A stretch of 64,000 bases of DNA from Tetrapyrgos nigripes (GCA_013368315.1 JAACJM010000173.1:62001-126000), one strand, 5' to 3'. Numbered from the stretch's first letter, positions 1 to 11,550 are shown. The notes: generated by a model not told the origin, from the letters alone. Made by a program: numbers and translations.

Positions 1-651
1 CTGGCAATTCCCCTATCACCAATCACTAAAGCATTTGAGCACTCCTTTTAACACCATCACTCACTTTAACAGTTGCAGTTTTCGGAAGCTGAGGGGCCTG
101 TGGGAGACGTGCTCGGCAGTGCTCGACAGTTGTCTCGGAATTACGGGCATCCTGACGACAGAATACATGAAGTGGCTGTGGGCCGGCGCTGGAGCGTGAC
201 AAATACGAGACCGTACACATTATTTTATTTGCTTTCTTTGTACTAAAAACCCCTCAGACAAGTACTAAGTTGTACAAGTACATGTTATTTTGTTAACTTC
301 ATCGCACAAAAGCCCTCCCATTACATTAGTTACACCCCCCCTCTTCACTGGATCTGATTCAAGGCCAGTGTCCAATCTTTTCCCGATCATAACATAGCGT
401 TGAAGTAACTTGCAATTCAAGAAGGAGTGCAAGTAGAGTAAGTGCAGTAGTCATACAAAAGATATAAGTGTACGCATGGGAATCTGGTTTTCATTTTGAT
501 CTTGTAATTGTAATTTGTACTGGAATTGTAATGGATAGATAGATAGATGTGAACCAGAATGTGAGATGTTGAGATTGAATTGTTGAGATTGAATTGACAA
601 CTTGAAGAATGAGAACAAGAATGAAAAGAGATGAGAGAAAAGAAAGGCAAA
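1..651. other. Left-edge sequence without a recognised gene
   Basis: No convincing gene was found. The longest open frames are short, lack recognisable domains and look like chance frames. A short TAGA-type microsatellite lies near 533-548. A pyrimidine-rich stretch near 335-350 could belong to an older repeat, but no LTR ends were identified. Confidence 0.4.
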
Positions 652-729
652 ATATGTTTTTGCCATTTGGAAAGTAGTAATTCAGCAATCACCTCACAAC
701 CACTGATCTAGCATTGCATTTTAAGCACC

Positions 730-985
730 AATGTAGCATTTATCTGTGATCAAACTCAGAACAAGTCAGCATTTTACTTAGTCTTATGTAGCATTTCTCA
801 TTGTTCAAACTATGAACAAGTCAGCATTTTACTTAGTCTTATGTAGCATTTCTCATTGTTCAAACTACAAACAGGTCAGCGTTTTACTTAGTCTTATGTA
901 GCATTCCTCATTGTTCAAACTACAAACAAGTCAGCATTTTAGTCAGTCTTATGTAGCATTCCTCATTGTTCAACTAGGCACAAAT
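730..985 (+). repeat. Minisatellite array, 55-bp unit, left part
   Basis: About 4.5 copies of a 55-bp unit. The string GTCTTATGTAGCATT recurs at 781, 836, 891 and 946. Each unit has two AGCATT boxes (TCAGCATTTTA and GTAGCATT). The array is cut at 985 by retroelement A and resumes in register at 11551. Confidence 0.9.
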
Positions 986-1322
986 TGTTGGAATTTTGTA
1001 TTGAACTATACTTACAACGAACGCTCACATCTTTCTCTCCACTCTACTAGTATACACAATCCACTTGTTTCCACATATGCACCACTTACTTTCTGTACTA
1101 CTCCGTACTTACATTGTTTCTTACATTGTTGACTCCAAACTGATATCAGACATTACATCGTAGTATCTGCTTTTCTCCACAGTGTTATATTTATGGACTC
1201 GCGTAGCCACAGTAGCCAACAGTATAAATACTTAGTAGTTTACTGTCTATACCTCTAGAGCTGCAATAGTATTTGTCACCTCGCTTGTTTAACAAGTGTC
1301 TTCATATTCATTTATTCTCATA
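986..1322 (+). repeat. 5' LTR of copia element A
   Basis: It begins TGTTGGAATTTTG and ends TTCTCATA immediately before the primer-binding site. A TATAAATA box lies near 1225. It differs from the 3' LTR by one 2-bp indel and about 12 substitutions, nearly all at CG/TG/CA dinucleotides. Confidence 0.93.
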
Positions 1323-1334
1323 GGTTATGGGCCC
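1323..1334 (+). promoter_or_regulatory. Primer-binding site of A (half-tRNA, initiator Met)
   Basis: GGTTATGGGCCC directly follows the LTR. Its complement GGGCCCATAACC is the anticodon arm of eukaryotic initiator tRNA-Met, including the CAU anticodon. Drosophila copia and yeast Ty5 use this cleaved half-tRNA priming mode. The match is seen directly; the priming mode is inferred from those families. Confidence 0.85.
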
Positions 1335-1378
1335 TGCCCTAGCCTAATCATATCTCATCATCTAGCTCTTGACATTGT

Positions 1379-1718
1379 ATGACTAGTAGCTCACAACGCT
1401 ACAGTTCAAGGCATGGATCGCCAGCACCCAGGGTCGACAACCCCGAACAGATAATCAGATCACAGTCAGGATCTAGAAACCAGTCTAGGAGAGGCAGTCC
1501 CAGACCGCAAGAGTATGTCCCACCAGCACCAGATCTCCATTGTGCATATCAGGCACATGTATATGACTTCGACAACTACATTGATCATTTTTGGGACATA
1601 TAAAGTGAAGAATTTTATCAGTGCAACAACACAGCTCATCCCTGTCCAAATTGCTACAACTCTACCCCATTACCACCAAAGGCAAACCAAAATCCTTGGA
1701 GACGACACATAAACAGAG
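1379..1718 (+). pseudogene. Copia A gag, N-terminal fragment
   Basis: An ATG at 1379 opens a Ser/Arg/Pro-rich frame that stops at 1603. The remaining gag sequence runs to 1718, where element B interrupts it, and resumes at 6736. The low-complexity basic N-terminus suits a copia Gag, but no domain is recognisable in this part alone. The assignment rests on its place between the primer-binding site and the UBN2-like part further downstream. Confidence 0.6.
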
Positions 1719-1723
1719 GACAA

Positions 1724-1958
1724 TATTAGACTTAGGTTATCTTAGCGAATAGTCTTAGTGAGAGTCACAAAGTGGGGGGTAAGAGCGTGCGAACGTATCT
1801 CGCTTGACTCTCAAGTATATATCATTAATCAGAGTAGTATAATAATATAAATAGTCTAAGTATATCCGTATGATCATTTGACCGTATGTCCGCAGTACCT
1901 GATTGATGCCGTATGCATAGTAGCTTAGTAACTTAATCATTATCATTTAATTCCAACA
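1724..1958 (-). repeat. 3' LTR of element B
   Basis: Read on the minus strand it starts TGTTGGAATTAAATG and ends AAGTCTAATA. The polypurine tract GAAGGGGAG abuts its start (complement at 1959-1968). It matches 6496-6730 at 233 of 235 positions. Confidence 0.96.
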
Positions 1959-1965
1959 CTCCCCT

Positions 1966-4900
1966 TCAAGCGGATATCCCTAGTAATCGGGAGAAACGCT
2001 TGATCTTATCAGCGGAGAGAGCTTTCGTAAGTATATCCGCAAGTTGATCATTAGTTGACACATGTTTAACTCGTATGTATCGTTGATGTATCCGATCAGT
2101 AAGGAAGTTTTTACGGATATTGAAATGCTTAGTTCTCTGAGTATGTTGTTCTTCAGGAGCACGTATAATTGCCAAAGTAGATGCACTATCTGAATTGATA
2201 AGTACTGGCTCCTGTTCGGCATTTAGAATTTCTTCTATAAAACCTTTCAAATAAATAGCTTCTTGTGAGGCATGTGCGAGGGCGCATAGTTCAGCCTCAG
2301 TAACTGATAAAGTTACCAGTGTGCCTCGCTTACTTGACCAAGAAATAAGCGATTCAGCAAATTTGAATGCATAGCCCATGATTGGTTTATTGCCATACGT
2401 GGACATACCATCAGAGTCGGCAAATCCATAAGTAGAAGTAATAGTAGGGCTCCCTAGGTTGAGCCAGTAATCGCAAGTTCCTTTTGGATAAAGATAGCAT
2501 TATTTAGCTGCAGCGTAATGCTCTTCACCTGGATCATTAAGGTATCTTGCTAGTTGACCAGTACAATATGCAATGTCTGGCCTAGTACAGTCAGCGACAT
2601 ATCGTAAACCACCGACTAGTGACATATAGTGTTTAATAGCAGCGGCGTCCCGTTGCGGTTCACTCCCAGGTCTAGGGCTAAGATTTTGCCTGGGTAGCAT
2701 AGGTGTACGGCATGCATGTAATTGGTCAAAATTGTATCGTTTGAGAATATTCTCAATGTAATGTTTCTGACGGAGTTTAATAGTATGACTATTCCTATCT
2801 CGTTGAATTTCCATACCGAGAATCCAGTGGATTTCTCCACCGTCAGTGACTTGGACATGTCCACTAAGTGCAGTAACAAAAGCTTGTGCAGTAGCTTTGT
2901 TGATAGTACATAAAGTAATGTCATCGACGTGACAAGATAGTATTAAAATGAGTTTATTCTCATGATATCGGTAGAATACCGCATTATCGTAAGTAGACTT
3001 CTTAAGTCCTAGTAACTTTATGAGAATATTGCATAATTTTTCATACCATCAACGACCAGCTTGTTTCAATCCATATAGGGTCTTTCTGAGTTTAAGTACG
3101 TAGCCTTCAGGTAAGTTAGGTAGTAAATTACCCGGAGGTGGACGAAGGTATAATGTTTCCTCGTCAGTAACGTTTCCGTAAAGATAGGCAGATTTAATAT
3201 CAATCTGAGTAGTTTCATAGTCTAATGAAGCTGCAAGAGCAAGTATAAAACGTGTACTGCTCATGCGTGCTACAGGGGCAAAGATATCATTTGCGTAGTA
3301 ATCAATGCCTTCTTGTTGACTAAAGCCTTGTGCTACTAGTCTAGATTTCAATTTGGTCTGTTTACCAAGTTCGTACTTAGTTTTGTAGACAAATCTGGAA
3401 CCAATGATATTCGCATCAGCAGGAGGTTTGACGTATTCCCAGGTTCCTAGACTTTCTAGAGATTCTATCTCAGCTTTCATGGAATCAAACCATGCATTAC
3501 GTTGTGGATGATTGAGTACATCCTTGAATGAAATTGGATCGCCAACATTATCAGCGTAGTAAACATTGAATTCTGTTAAGAAGAAAGCAATGTTTTGTTC
3601 AACTTCATCGTAGAGTAAACCTCTGGCTTCTCGAATCCTTTTTGATCGTCTTGGGCCATCAGGTTGTTTAGTTTCGTCTTCGTCGACATCCATTGGTTCA
3701 GATTCGTGTTCCTGAGAAGTTGGAGTTTCATTTGTATTTTCTTCTGTAGTTTCTAATGGTTCTTGATTTTTATTTTGTAACTCCCCTTCAACTTGCGATT
3801 TGGACATTAAGAATTGCAAGTTGCGTTCTACATTCACTTTAGTACCAAAGTAGACATAATGGCCTTTTGAATGATCGTCAAAGCCTAACCAAACTCCACG
3901 TTTTCCTTTAGGAGTTAGTTTACTAGTTCTTGCTTTGTCATATACAATGCAAGGTGTACCCAAGCTATGTAGATTGTCTAAGTTTGCGTTAACACCGTAA
4001 CGTTTAAAATAGGGAGTTTGCATTTTTAATGCAGTTTTCGGAGATCTATTAAGTATGTACATAGTATAAAGTCCTGCATGCCACCATAAACGATTAGGTA
4101 GTTTTCCAGTATGCAGATTAACACGAATACCATTCATGATATGTTGATGTATGTTTTCAGCAACTCCATTTTGCTGAGGCGTGTCATGAACTGTATAACG
4201 TGCAATTGTACCTTGTGCTTTCAGGTAGTTTTTGAATGCACCCGAAGTAAATACGGCATCGTTGTCCGATTGTAGAATTTTAACTTTGATACCATATTGC
4301 GTAAATAGTTCAGTAGTAAATGTAACCCATTGGGTATAGGCTTCGTCTTTTGTTTTAAGTGGAGATAATATTAACCAACGCGTACAGTCGTCGACGATGG
4401 TTAACCAGTATTTGTAGCCTTCAATAGAGGCAGTTCGTAATGGACCAAATATATCAATATGAAAATGGTCTCCGAAGTTTTCTGCTAATTCTGAAGTACG
4501 TTGTTTCGGAACAGAAAGTCTATGTATATTATTGATGATGCAGTCTTCGCATTGAGTTTCTGTCCAATCATCAATAATGATTGTAATAATAGATTTATCT
4601 GTTTTTAGTAATGTTTTTAGATTTGTATAACTCATATGACCAATTTGTTTGTGAAGTTCATATAAACTTAAAGTAGCAACGTTATCACTCAATTTTTTAG
4701 TTGTGATGGAGTAAAGTTTGGCGCTCTCGTGTATAACGCCAATGAAACTGTCCTTGTCATTACGTATTGTACATAAATGATCATGAAAAGTAAAAGTATA
4801 GTCCGCTTTTTGTGAAATACTGATTAAAGTAAACGGAAGTTTTGAGTTATAGTATACATTTTTAAGAGTGATTGATGAAGACTCACCATTGTCCTTCCTA

Positions 4901-5418
4901 ACTTCTACCCGCATATCGCCTGCTAATTGAAGATCTAGATGCTCTGAATTGGCAACAGTTAAAGTTACGGCAGGCGTAGTATGAACGTTTAAAAGTAAGT
5001 TAAGATATGGTGTACAGTGTATAGTAGCACCAGAATCAATGATATGCATATGATCTTGGTCAGAGATCGCGGTAAAAGCAGGTAGGGAAATATGATGACT
5101 CACTGGAGTCTCTGAGTCTTCCATCTCAACGTCGCCCGAAGAAATCGACTGTACCCAGTCCGATTGCGAAGTTGACATAGTCGCAATTTGAGAAGAAGAA
5201 GACGCAGGCATGGAGATGTTGGTCTTGCCTTTGTTGGATTGTTTAGTAATCCCTTTCTTCTTCATAGCTTCTTTGGACTTTTCAGTCCACGGTTCTGGGC
5301 ACGTCTGGGTCGTATGACCCATCTTGTTGCAGTTGAAGCACTTCCGATCCTTTTTGCCATCAGAAGGCTTCTGGTACGGCGCTGTGGCGTTAGCGCGTTC
5401 CCCTTTTGACTTGTCCGA
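1966..5418 (-). pseudogene. Element B Pol: protease, integrase, RT, RNase H
   Basis: Reading along the minus strand: zinc knuckle, aspartic protease with HIIDSGATIHCTP, integrase HHCC finger, integrase core with HIDIFGPL, LQSDNDA and NGVAEN (an intact DDE set), RT with QIDIKSAYLYG and the catalytic CHVDD, and RNase H with FADSDG. Two stops interrupt it: TGA at 3049-3051, where QAGRRWYEK is expected (CGA to TGA), and TAA at 2500-2502. The rest is one open frame ending at 1966. All catalytic motifs are preserved, so inactivation is recent. It cannot work unaided unless the stops are suppressed. Confidence 0.93.
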
Positions 5419-6402
5419 TCATTGAGCACCGCTTTGACTAGTGCTACCGGACTTCTTCAAAGGATACGTTCGAGCATTGCTCAAACGATAGTTAGTGAAT
5501 TCCTTGTTTAGCCACGCAATGAGGTCAACAGCTCTGTATACGGGTTTCTCCCCTTCAGCTGCAGTAGTGGCATCCCATGTAGCTGCAGCTGCATCCACAG
5601 TTGCTTCGTAAGAACTGCAAACAAAGTGATAGTGTGGAGGAATAATCCCCACTAGAGCTGAGTAAAAGACTTGATCTGAGACATCTATGTCTCTCTTCTT
5701 GATAGAAGCCCACAGATCCTGAGCTTCATCGAGGAGCTTATCAAACTCCCAGACTGGTTTATGTAAGTTGAAGAGTTTCCACAGCTCGTTAGACTCTTGA
5801 ACTGTGGATGAAGGGTCGAAATGTTGCTTGAGCTTCTTGATAAGCTCTATCGCATCCGACTCTTCGATGTAGTGGATCATGATTTTATCATCAATCTTGC
5901 CTGTAATAGCGTTAAAACAGGCTAGTTTGACAGTATTACCAGGATGTAACCCGGAACTTTTAAAGTGTTGGTGACGAATCACCTGTAAAGCGTTATTAAC
6001 GCGGAAGTACCACATCTTCCAATTCTCACTGCCAGTAAGAACTGTCAGGGAATCAAAAGCTTTGTTGATGTTGCTGAGCGGCATCATGTAGTTGGGGTTT
6101 GTGTTTTCAGGCATAGATAATGCGACCGACGAAGTAGGGGTAGATGGAGGAGATGATGATGGAGTAGGGACAGTATCCCGGACATCAGTCCTAGTATTTT
6201 CGCCAGCATCAGACATAATGGGATCAAGTGGGAATGGAAGAGGGTTTTGGAAGAGAGGATCAAGTGGTTGTGCTTGTGAAGTAGATGATACGGGCGGAGT
6301 AGGAGTTTGGGTACCAGAGGGGTGTGCACTAGAGTGGCGACTGGTAGTAGGAAGTGGGATATCTGGGGCTGATCCTTGAGATCGAGTTTGTCGACTAGTC
6401 AT
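5419..6402 (-). pseudogene. Element B Gag, N-terminal and central part
   Basis: The frame opens with ATG at 6402 and gives 327 residues. The first 90 or so are Ser/Thr/Pro-rich; then comes a copia-type Gag core (UBN2-like: motifs NWKMWYFRVNNAL and LFNLHKPVWEFDKLLDEAQ). It ends at TGA 5419-5421, short of the zinc knuckle. Downstream the same frame continues with CFNCNKMGHTTQTC, a complete CX2CX4HX4C knuckle at about 5355-5310. The stop therefore cuts nucleocapsid from capsid. The TGA lies where CGA would give arginine, so a C-to-T change is the simplest explanation. Readthrough is possible but unsupported. Confidence 0.85.
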
Positions 6403-6483
6403 ATACTAGTCCAGGAACAGAGTACGAGTAGAGAGTAAAGCAGAGTAGAACAAGTGTTTATCGGAGTTATAGCAAGCTAGGCG

Positions 6484-6495
6484 GAGCCCATAACC
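6484..6495 (-). promoter_or_regulatory. Primer-binding site of B (half-tRNA, initiator Met)
   Basis: On the minus strand GGTTATGGGCTC follows the 5' LTR directly. Ten of 12 bases equal the A site and match the complement of the initiator tRNA-Met anticodon arm, so both families appear to use the same half-tRNA primer. Confidence 0.8.
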
Positions 6496-6730
6496 TATTA
6501 GACTTAGGTTATCTTAGCGAATAGTCTTAGTGAGAGTCACAAAGTGGGGGGTAAGAGCGTGCGAACGTATCTCGCTTGACTCTCAAGTATATATCATTAA
6601 TCAGAGTAGTATAATAATATAAATAGTCTAAGTATATCCGTATGATCATTTGACCGTATGTCTGCAGTACCTGATTGATGCCGTATGCATAGTAGCTTAG
6701 TAACTTGATCATTATCATTTAATTCCAACA
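6496..6730 (-). repeat. 5' LTR of element B
   Basis: Near-identical to 1724-1958. Both differences are transitions; one is C versus T in a CCG/CTG context near 6662, the other G versus A near 6706. It holds the presumed promoter of the element. Confidence 0.96.
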
Positions 6731-6735
6731 GACAA

Positions 6736-7869
6736 GAACCACTTATCAACAGTCATCGAGAATGCACAGCACCACCACCAAGGAATCCACTTATATTTCC
6801 ACCTCCAGGACAGCCATGAGAAGCTGTGCCACAGCCCTCCACATCATCAGATCCACAACCATCATCATCATCTGTACCAGAAGCTCCAGAACAGCCACTG
6901 AAAAGAGATCCAACACCAAATCCACCGAATCCTCCATCACAAGATCTCGATCCAAATCCAGATCCAGAACCACATCCTAATCCACCCAGCTCACCTTCTC
7001 CACCATCCAATCCAGATCCCGATCCATCTGATCCAGACAATACAAGGCAACCAAAGCATTCGATAAAGTTATGAAACTCGAGAAGGACAGATCTAATTGG
7101 AGTACATGGGTAACAAGAGTACAGAGGGCAGCAGGATCTATCAGATACAATAAGTATCTAACCACAGAACCCACATCAGCAGCAGATCAACAACAGCAGG
7201 ATAAAGACCTGTTGAACGGCATTATTGGCACACTACCAGACACCATTTTTAGGCATTACAAGAACAAGCTGACATCGAAGGAGTTGTGGGATGCATTGAA
7301 GCAGGATTATGATGCAAAAGATCCACTCATTGAAGCCAGCTTGGAAAAATGACTTTTCTCCCAAAAGTTGGTAAACACCTCGACAATCTCATTGCTATCA
7401 TGGACAAATTAGCTGATCATGGAGTTACCATCCCTGATTCCCAATTCAAATCAGCCATCATCTCTTCCACTCCTGATATGTATCAAGCCACTGTCAAAGC
7501 CCTCATCACTGTCTACAGAGAAGAACCTAGCAAGTTGACACCAGAAATGTTGATCACAGCCATTCGCGCAGAAGCTCAGGGCAAGAACTTCGCTTCTAGC
7601 TCCAATGAATCACAAGAATCTGTGAACTACTCCAATGACAACTTCAGAGGCAGAGGGCATGGTGGATTTAGGGGAAGAGGAGGAAGAGGTAGAGAAATAG
7701 CAGAGGAGGCCAAGGAGGATCATCATTCAGAGGTCAAGGAAATTTAAGAGGAAGAGGCCAAGGTGGAGCAGGAGGAAATTGGCAAGGCAACAACCAAACA
7801 AGGGAAGAACCCAACTGTTACAACTTCAGAGGACTTGGTCATTTCTCCAAAAATTGTCTGTCTAAGTGT
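6736..7869 (+). pseudogene. Copia A gag, right part
   Basis: Gag resumes after B. A Pro/Ser/Asp-rich linker (6826-7074) is followed by a UBN2-type Gag core split over two frames (7071-7352 and 7349-7600), with WSTWVTRVQRAAG and LWDALKQDYDAKDPL visible. An RGRGHGGFRGRGGRG glycine-arginine tract (about 7640-7690) precedes the zinc knuckle. The knuckle near 7816 reads CYNFRGLGHFSKNC, so the second zinc-binding cysteine has become Phe. At least two frameshifts occur, near 7074 and near 7350. Confidence 0.8.
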
Positions 7870-10800
7870 ATGCAACGTGCTAACGTCGCCAAAGAACACC
7901 GAGATGATAGGAATTATAGAGAGGACAGAAAGAATGGGGAGAATGGACAACAAAGAAATGGAAAAGGAAGGGATACAGCAGGCAGTGCCAGAGAAAGGAA
8001 TGAAGAAAATAGCGAAGAAGAAAGTTGGATGGCCATTGAAGTTCTGGAGATTGAAGATTCCATTGATCACCCCACTATTGATTGCTCCAACATAGCTGAA
8101 GAAGCAGCTTTCGTAGCATTGGAACATACTCCACCAATTCTATTTGATTCCAGATGCTCATCCCACATGTCCCCACTCCAAGATCAATTACGAAACTATT
8201 AGACCATTCCCACTTGTTAAATCCAAGCTGCTAACTCCGATACATTCACATCCCAAGGGAAAGGCACCCTACACATCGAAACAGTTGATACGAAGGAGAA
8301 ACCTCACTTCTTACCCTTACGCGACACTCTCTATTGTCCAGACATGCCAAACACGCTAGTATCATTAGGTAAATTGGATGATGCAGGGTACAACATTCAT
8401 ATTGAACGAGGAATCATGGTTATCTCGAAACAAGGTTGTAACAGCACTCACATTCCAAAAGTGCATGGGCTTTACCAAATCATTGAGCATGAAAATGCTT
8501 ATTCTGTTACCAACCGCACCCTATCCTTATATGAAGCCCATTGCGCTACTGGTCATCAAAGTTATCAATACATCGGAACCTTATTTGCAAACAATGCAGT
8601 CAAAGGATTACATCTTAATCCAAACAAAATGGAATGGATTGAATGCATTGTATGTATGCGCACCAAAGGAGCTTGTCTCGCTATCCCAAAATTACGTCTT
8701 ACCCCACACACTGAGAACTTTGGAGACAGAATGCACATGGACATCTGGGGACCAGCATCAGTCAGGACTATCAATCACCAGGAGTATTCACTCACACTTA
8801 TTGATGATGCCACATACGGGCTAGAAACCCCTCTACTGCACTCTAAAGACGAATCATTCACCAAATACGTCATCTTCCAGACCACCCTCAAGACTCAATT
8901 CAACATTATCATTAAAATTCTGCAGTCGGATTGAGGAGGAGAATTTCTAGGAGGAGAATTCACAAAGTATTTGGAAGGAAAAGGAACAGAAAGGAAACTC
9001 ATGGTACATGATACACCAGAGCAGAATGGTATTGCAGAAAGAAGTCATCATATGCTTCTCAACACTGTCAGAGCTATGCTCATCTCATCAGGTTTACTGA
9101 AATGGTTATGGGGCATGGCTATGCTCTATGCAACCTACATCTGGAACCGTACCCCACATAAAGCTATTGACATGAAGACTCCATATGAGAAACGATTCAG
9201 AACTATCCCAAATATCTCAGATCTTCATCCATTCAGCTCTATCATTTACATCAAACACACTCCAAAACCTAACAAATTGGAAGATCAGGCAGTCGAAGGA
9301 TGTTGGTTAGGACCAGAGAAGGAATCCCAGGATTACTACATCTATTGGCCGAAGAGGAAATCCATCACCATCAAATGGAACATCCAATTCACAAATCAAC
9401 CAATCCAACTCAGTGAGGAGGAGGATAATGATTTCATCAATTTGGAACAAAAGGTCCCTAAGTCAGATACAGTTGATCCCATTATCAAAATTACTGAACC
9501 CATCACACCTGAAATCATCATTCCACCCGAAATTGTCACAGGTAGAAGACCTATCACCAGATCTATGACAAAGAAGACAGGAGGAGTAGAATCTGCCAAT
9601 TTGCTTACTGCTAGTCTCACTCAGGTTACATCCGAACTTGAAGCTTATGACCCACTTTCAGTTGCGGAAGTGAAACAACAACCAGATTGGCCCCAATGGA
9701 AGGAAGCTATAGAAGAAGAGATGAGGAGGCATAAGGAACGAGGAACATTCATTCCAGTCTATGCACCATCAGACACCAACATTCTCACTGGAAAATGGGT
9801 TTATAGGACGAAGAAGGACAAACACGGAAAGGTCAAGGAACATTGAGCATGACTTGTTGTGTGTGGATACAACCAAATCCCAGAAGTCAATTATTTCCCA
9901 GACGAAACATTCGCATCAGTCACCAAGATGACATCAGGATGCATCATTCTATCCATCGCAGCATATCGTAACATGGAAGTTCACCAAATGGATGTCAAAT
10001 CAGCATACCTTTACGGCAAAACCAATCCCAATGAAAACATATTATTCATGAAACCACCCCCCAGCATTGAGATGGCAGGTGTCAAACCCAGTCAAGTACT
10101 CTGTCTCTGATTAGCTCTCTATGGACTTAAACAAGCCAGACGCTGTTGGTATCTACAATTCTGCGAAATCATGAAGGACATTGGACTCACATGCTCTAAC
10201 TTTGATCATGCTGTCTTTTACTGACTCAATCCATTCATCATTCTATTCATTCATGTTGACAACATTACACTGGTTACCAATACTATGGCAGATATGGAGA
10301 AGTTGAAGAAGAAGATTAAAGAGAAGGTAGAAGTTACAGATGCAGGAGAGTTCCATTGGATGTTAGGAATTGAGATACACAGGGACAGGCAGGAACGCAC
10401 ACTCCAGATGTCACAACAATCCTATATCGACTCCATCATTGCACATTACAGATTCACTGACACCAAACCCGTCTCTATACCATTCGATCTACACATTTGC
10501 TTATCGACATCACAAAGTCTTACAACCGTCGAAGAAATTGCCCAGATGCACAACAAACCATATCAAGAAGCTTTAGGTGCTTTGCAATATCTATGTCATG
10601 CAACACACCCAGATCTCGCTTATCCAGTATCACAACTTGCCATATTCACTCATAATCCAGGCATTACACACTGGAACGCTTTACAACGCATATTCGCTTA
10701 TCTCAAATCAACAAAGGATCATTGGTTGACTTGTGGAAAGAAGCAGATGGACATTATTGGAGTGTCTAACAAGGACTGACATGCCATATCCAGTTACGTC

Positions 10801-11206
10801 TTCATGCTTAATGGCGGAGCTATATCTTGGTCTTCTAAATGACAAGACACAATCTCACTCTCGACTACTGAAGCCGAATACATCGCTCTATCTCCCACTG
10901 CCAAGGAAGTCATATGGACTCAGAACTTCATATCCAAAATCTTTGGATCTATCACTGATCCTATTCTTATCCACTCAGACAACCAATCGTCTATTGCACT
11001 TGCTAAGGACGACTGTTATCATGCTCACACCAAACACATTGACATCCGATATCACTTTATCTGCTACATCATTGAAGAAGGTAAAATTCGACTTGCATAT
11101 TGCCCTACCGACAAAATGACTGCCAACATTTTCACCAAGGCTTTACCATCTCTTAAAGCCAAACACTTCGCTTCGTCTATGGGACTTGCAAAGGTTTGAG
11201 GAGGAG
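7870..11206 (+). pseudogene. Copia A Pol: protease, integrase, RT, RNase H
   Basis: From 7870 to about 11200 all recognisable domains lie in one frame. They are protease with FDSRCSSHMSP (the expected DSG is DSR), the GAG-pre-integrase finger (HCATGHQSYQYIGTL), integrase core (HMDIWGPA, LQSD, NGIAERSHH), RT (QMDVKSAYLYG and the weakened FIHVDN), and RNase H (SLSTTEAEYIAL). Stops are TAG 8200, a TAA near 8218, TGA 8932, 9844, 9850, 10108, 10222, 10777 and 10840. Almost every TGA replaces a conserved arginine, for example QSD-R-GGEF and SSK-R-QDTISLS. A short GGAGGAGAATT duplication lies at 8935-8963. The element is long dead. Confidence 0.92.
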
Positions 11207-11545
11207 TGTTGGAATATTTTGTATTGAACTATACTTACAACGAACACTCACATCTTTCTCTCCACTCTACTAGTATACACGATCCACTTGTTTCCACATA
11301 TGCACCACTTACTTTCTGTACTACTCTGTACTTACATCATTTCTTACATCATTGACTCTGAACTGATATCAGACATTACATCGTAGTATCTGCTTTTCTC
11401 CACAGTGTTATATTTATGAACTCGCATAGCCACAGTAGCCAACAGTATAAATACTTAGTAGTTTACTGTCTATACCTCTAGAGCCACAATAGTATTCATC
11501 ACCTCACTTGTTTAACAAGTGTCCTCATATTCATTTATTCTCATA
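11207..11545 (+). repeat. 3' LTR of copia element A
   Basis: It starts TGTTGGAATATTTTG after a purine tract and ends TTCTCATA. The flank CAATT at 11546-11550 matches the left flank with one change. See the CpG finding for its differences from the 5' LTR. Confidence 0.93.
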
Positions 11546-11550
11546 CAATT

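Larger units (their letters stand above)
1724..6730 (-). mobile_element. Ty1/copia retrotransposon B (young, full length, nested in A)
   Basis: The 235-bp LTRs at 1724-1958 and 6496-6730 differ at only two positions. A perfect 5-bp target duplication GACAA flanks the element at 1719-1723 and 6731-6735. Internal order on the minus strand is primer-binding site, gag, zinc knuckle, protease, integrase, RT, RNase H and purine tract. The total of 5007 bp is typical of copia. The whole gag-pol is in one frame from 6402 to 1966, broken only by three stop codons. It is the youngest copia element here, since it interrupts A and its LTRs have barely diverged. Confidence 0.97.
986..11545 (+). mobile_element. 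Ty1/copia retrotransposon A (decayed, contains element B)
   Basis: A 337-bp LTR at 986-1322 and a 339-bp LTR at 11207-11545 flank a primer-binding site, gag, protease, integrase, RT and RNase H in copia order, with a purine tract GAGGAGGAG just before the 3' LTR. Without element B the length is about 5.5 kb, normal for copia. The flanking 5 bp are CAAAT (981-985) and CAATT (11546-11550), a target duplication with one change. The insertion sits in a 55-bp minisatellite whose register continues across it. The element is dead: many in-frame stops, a damaged protease triad and a damaged zinc knuckle. Confidence 0.93.

Noticed and set aside
730..985. CRISPR-like array
   Set aside because: The 55-bp units are repeated throughout with no variable spacers, and the context is a eukaryotic transposon.
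7763..8127. Overlapping frames on both strands at 7763-8127
   Set aside because: They lie in the gag-protease linker of element A; the productive frame is the one containing the zinc knuckle and FDSRCSSH.
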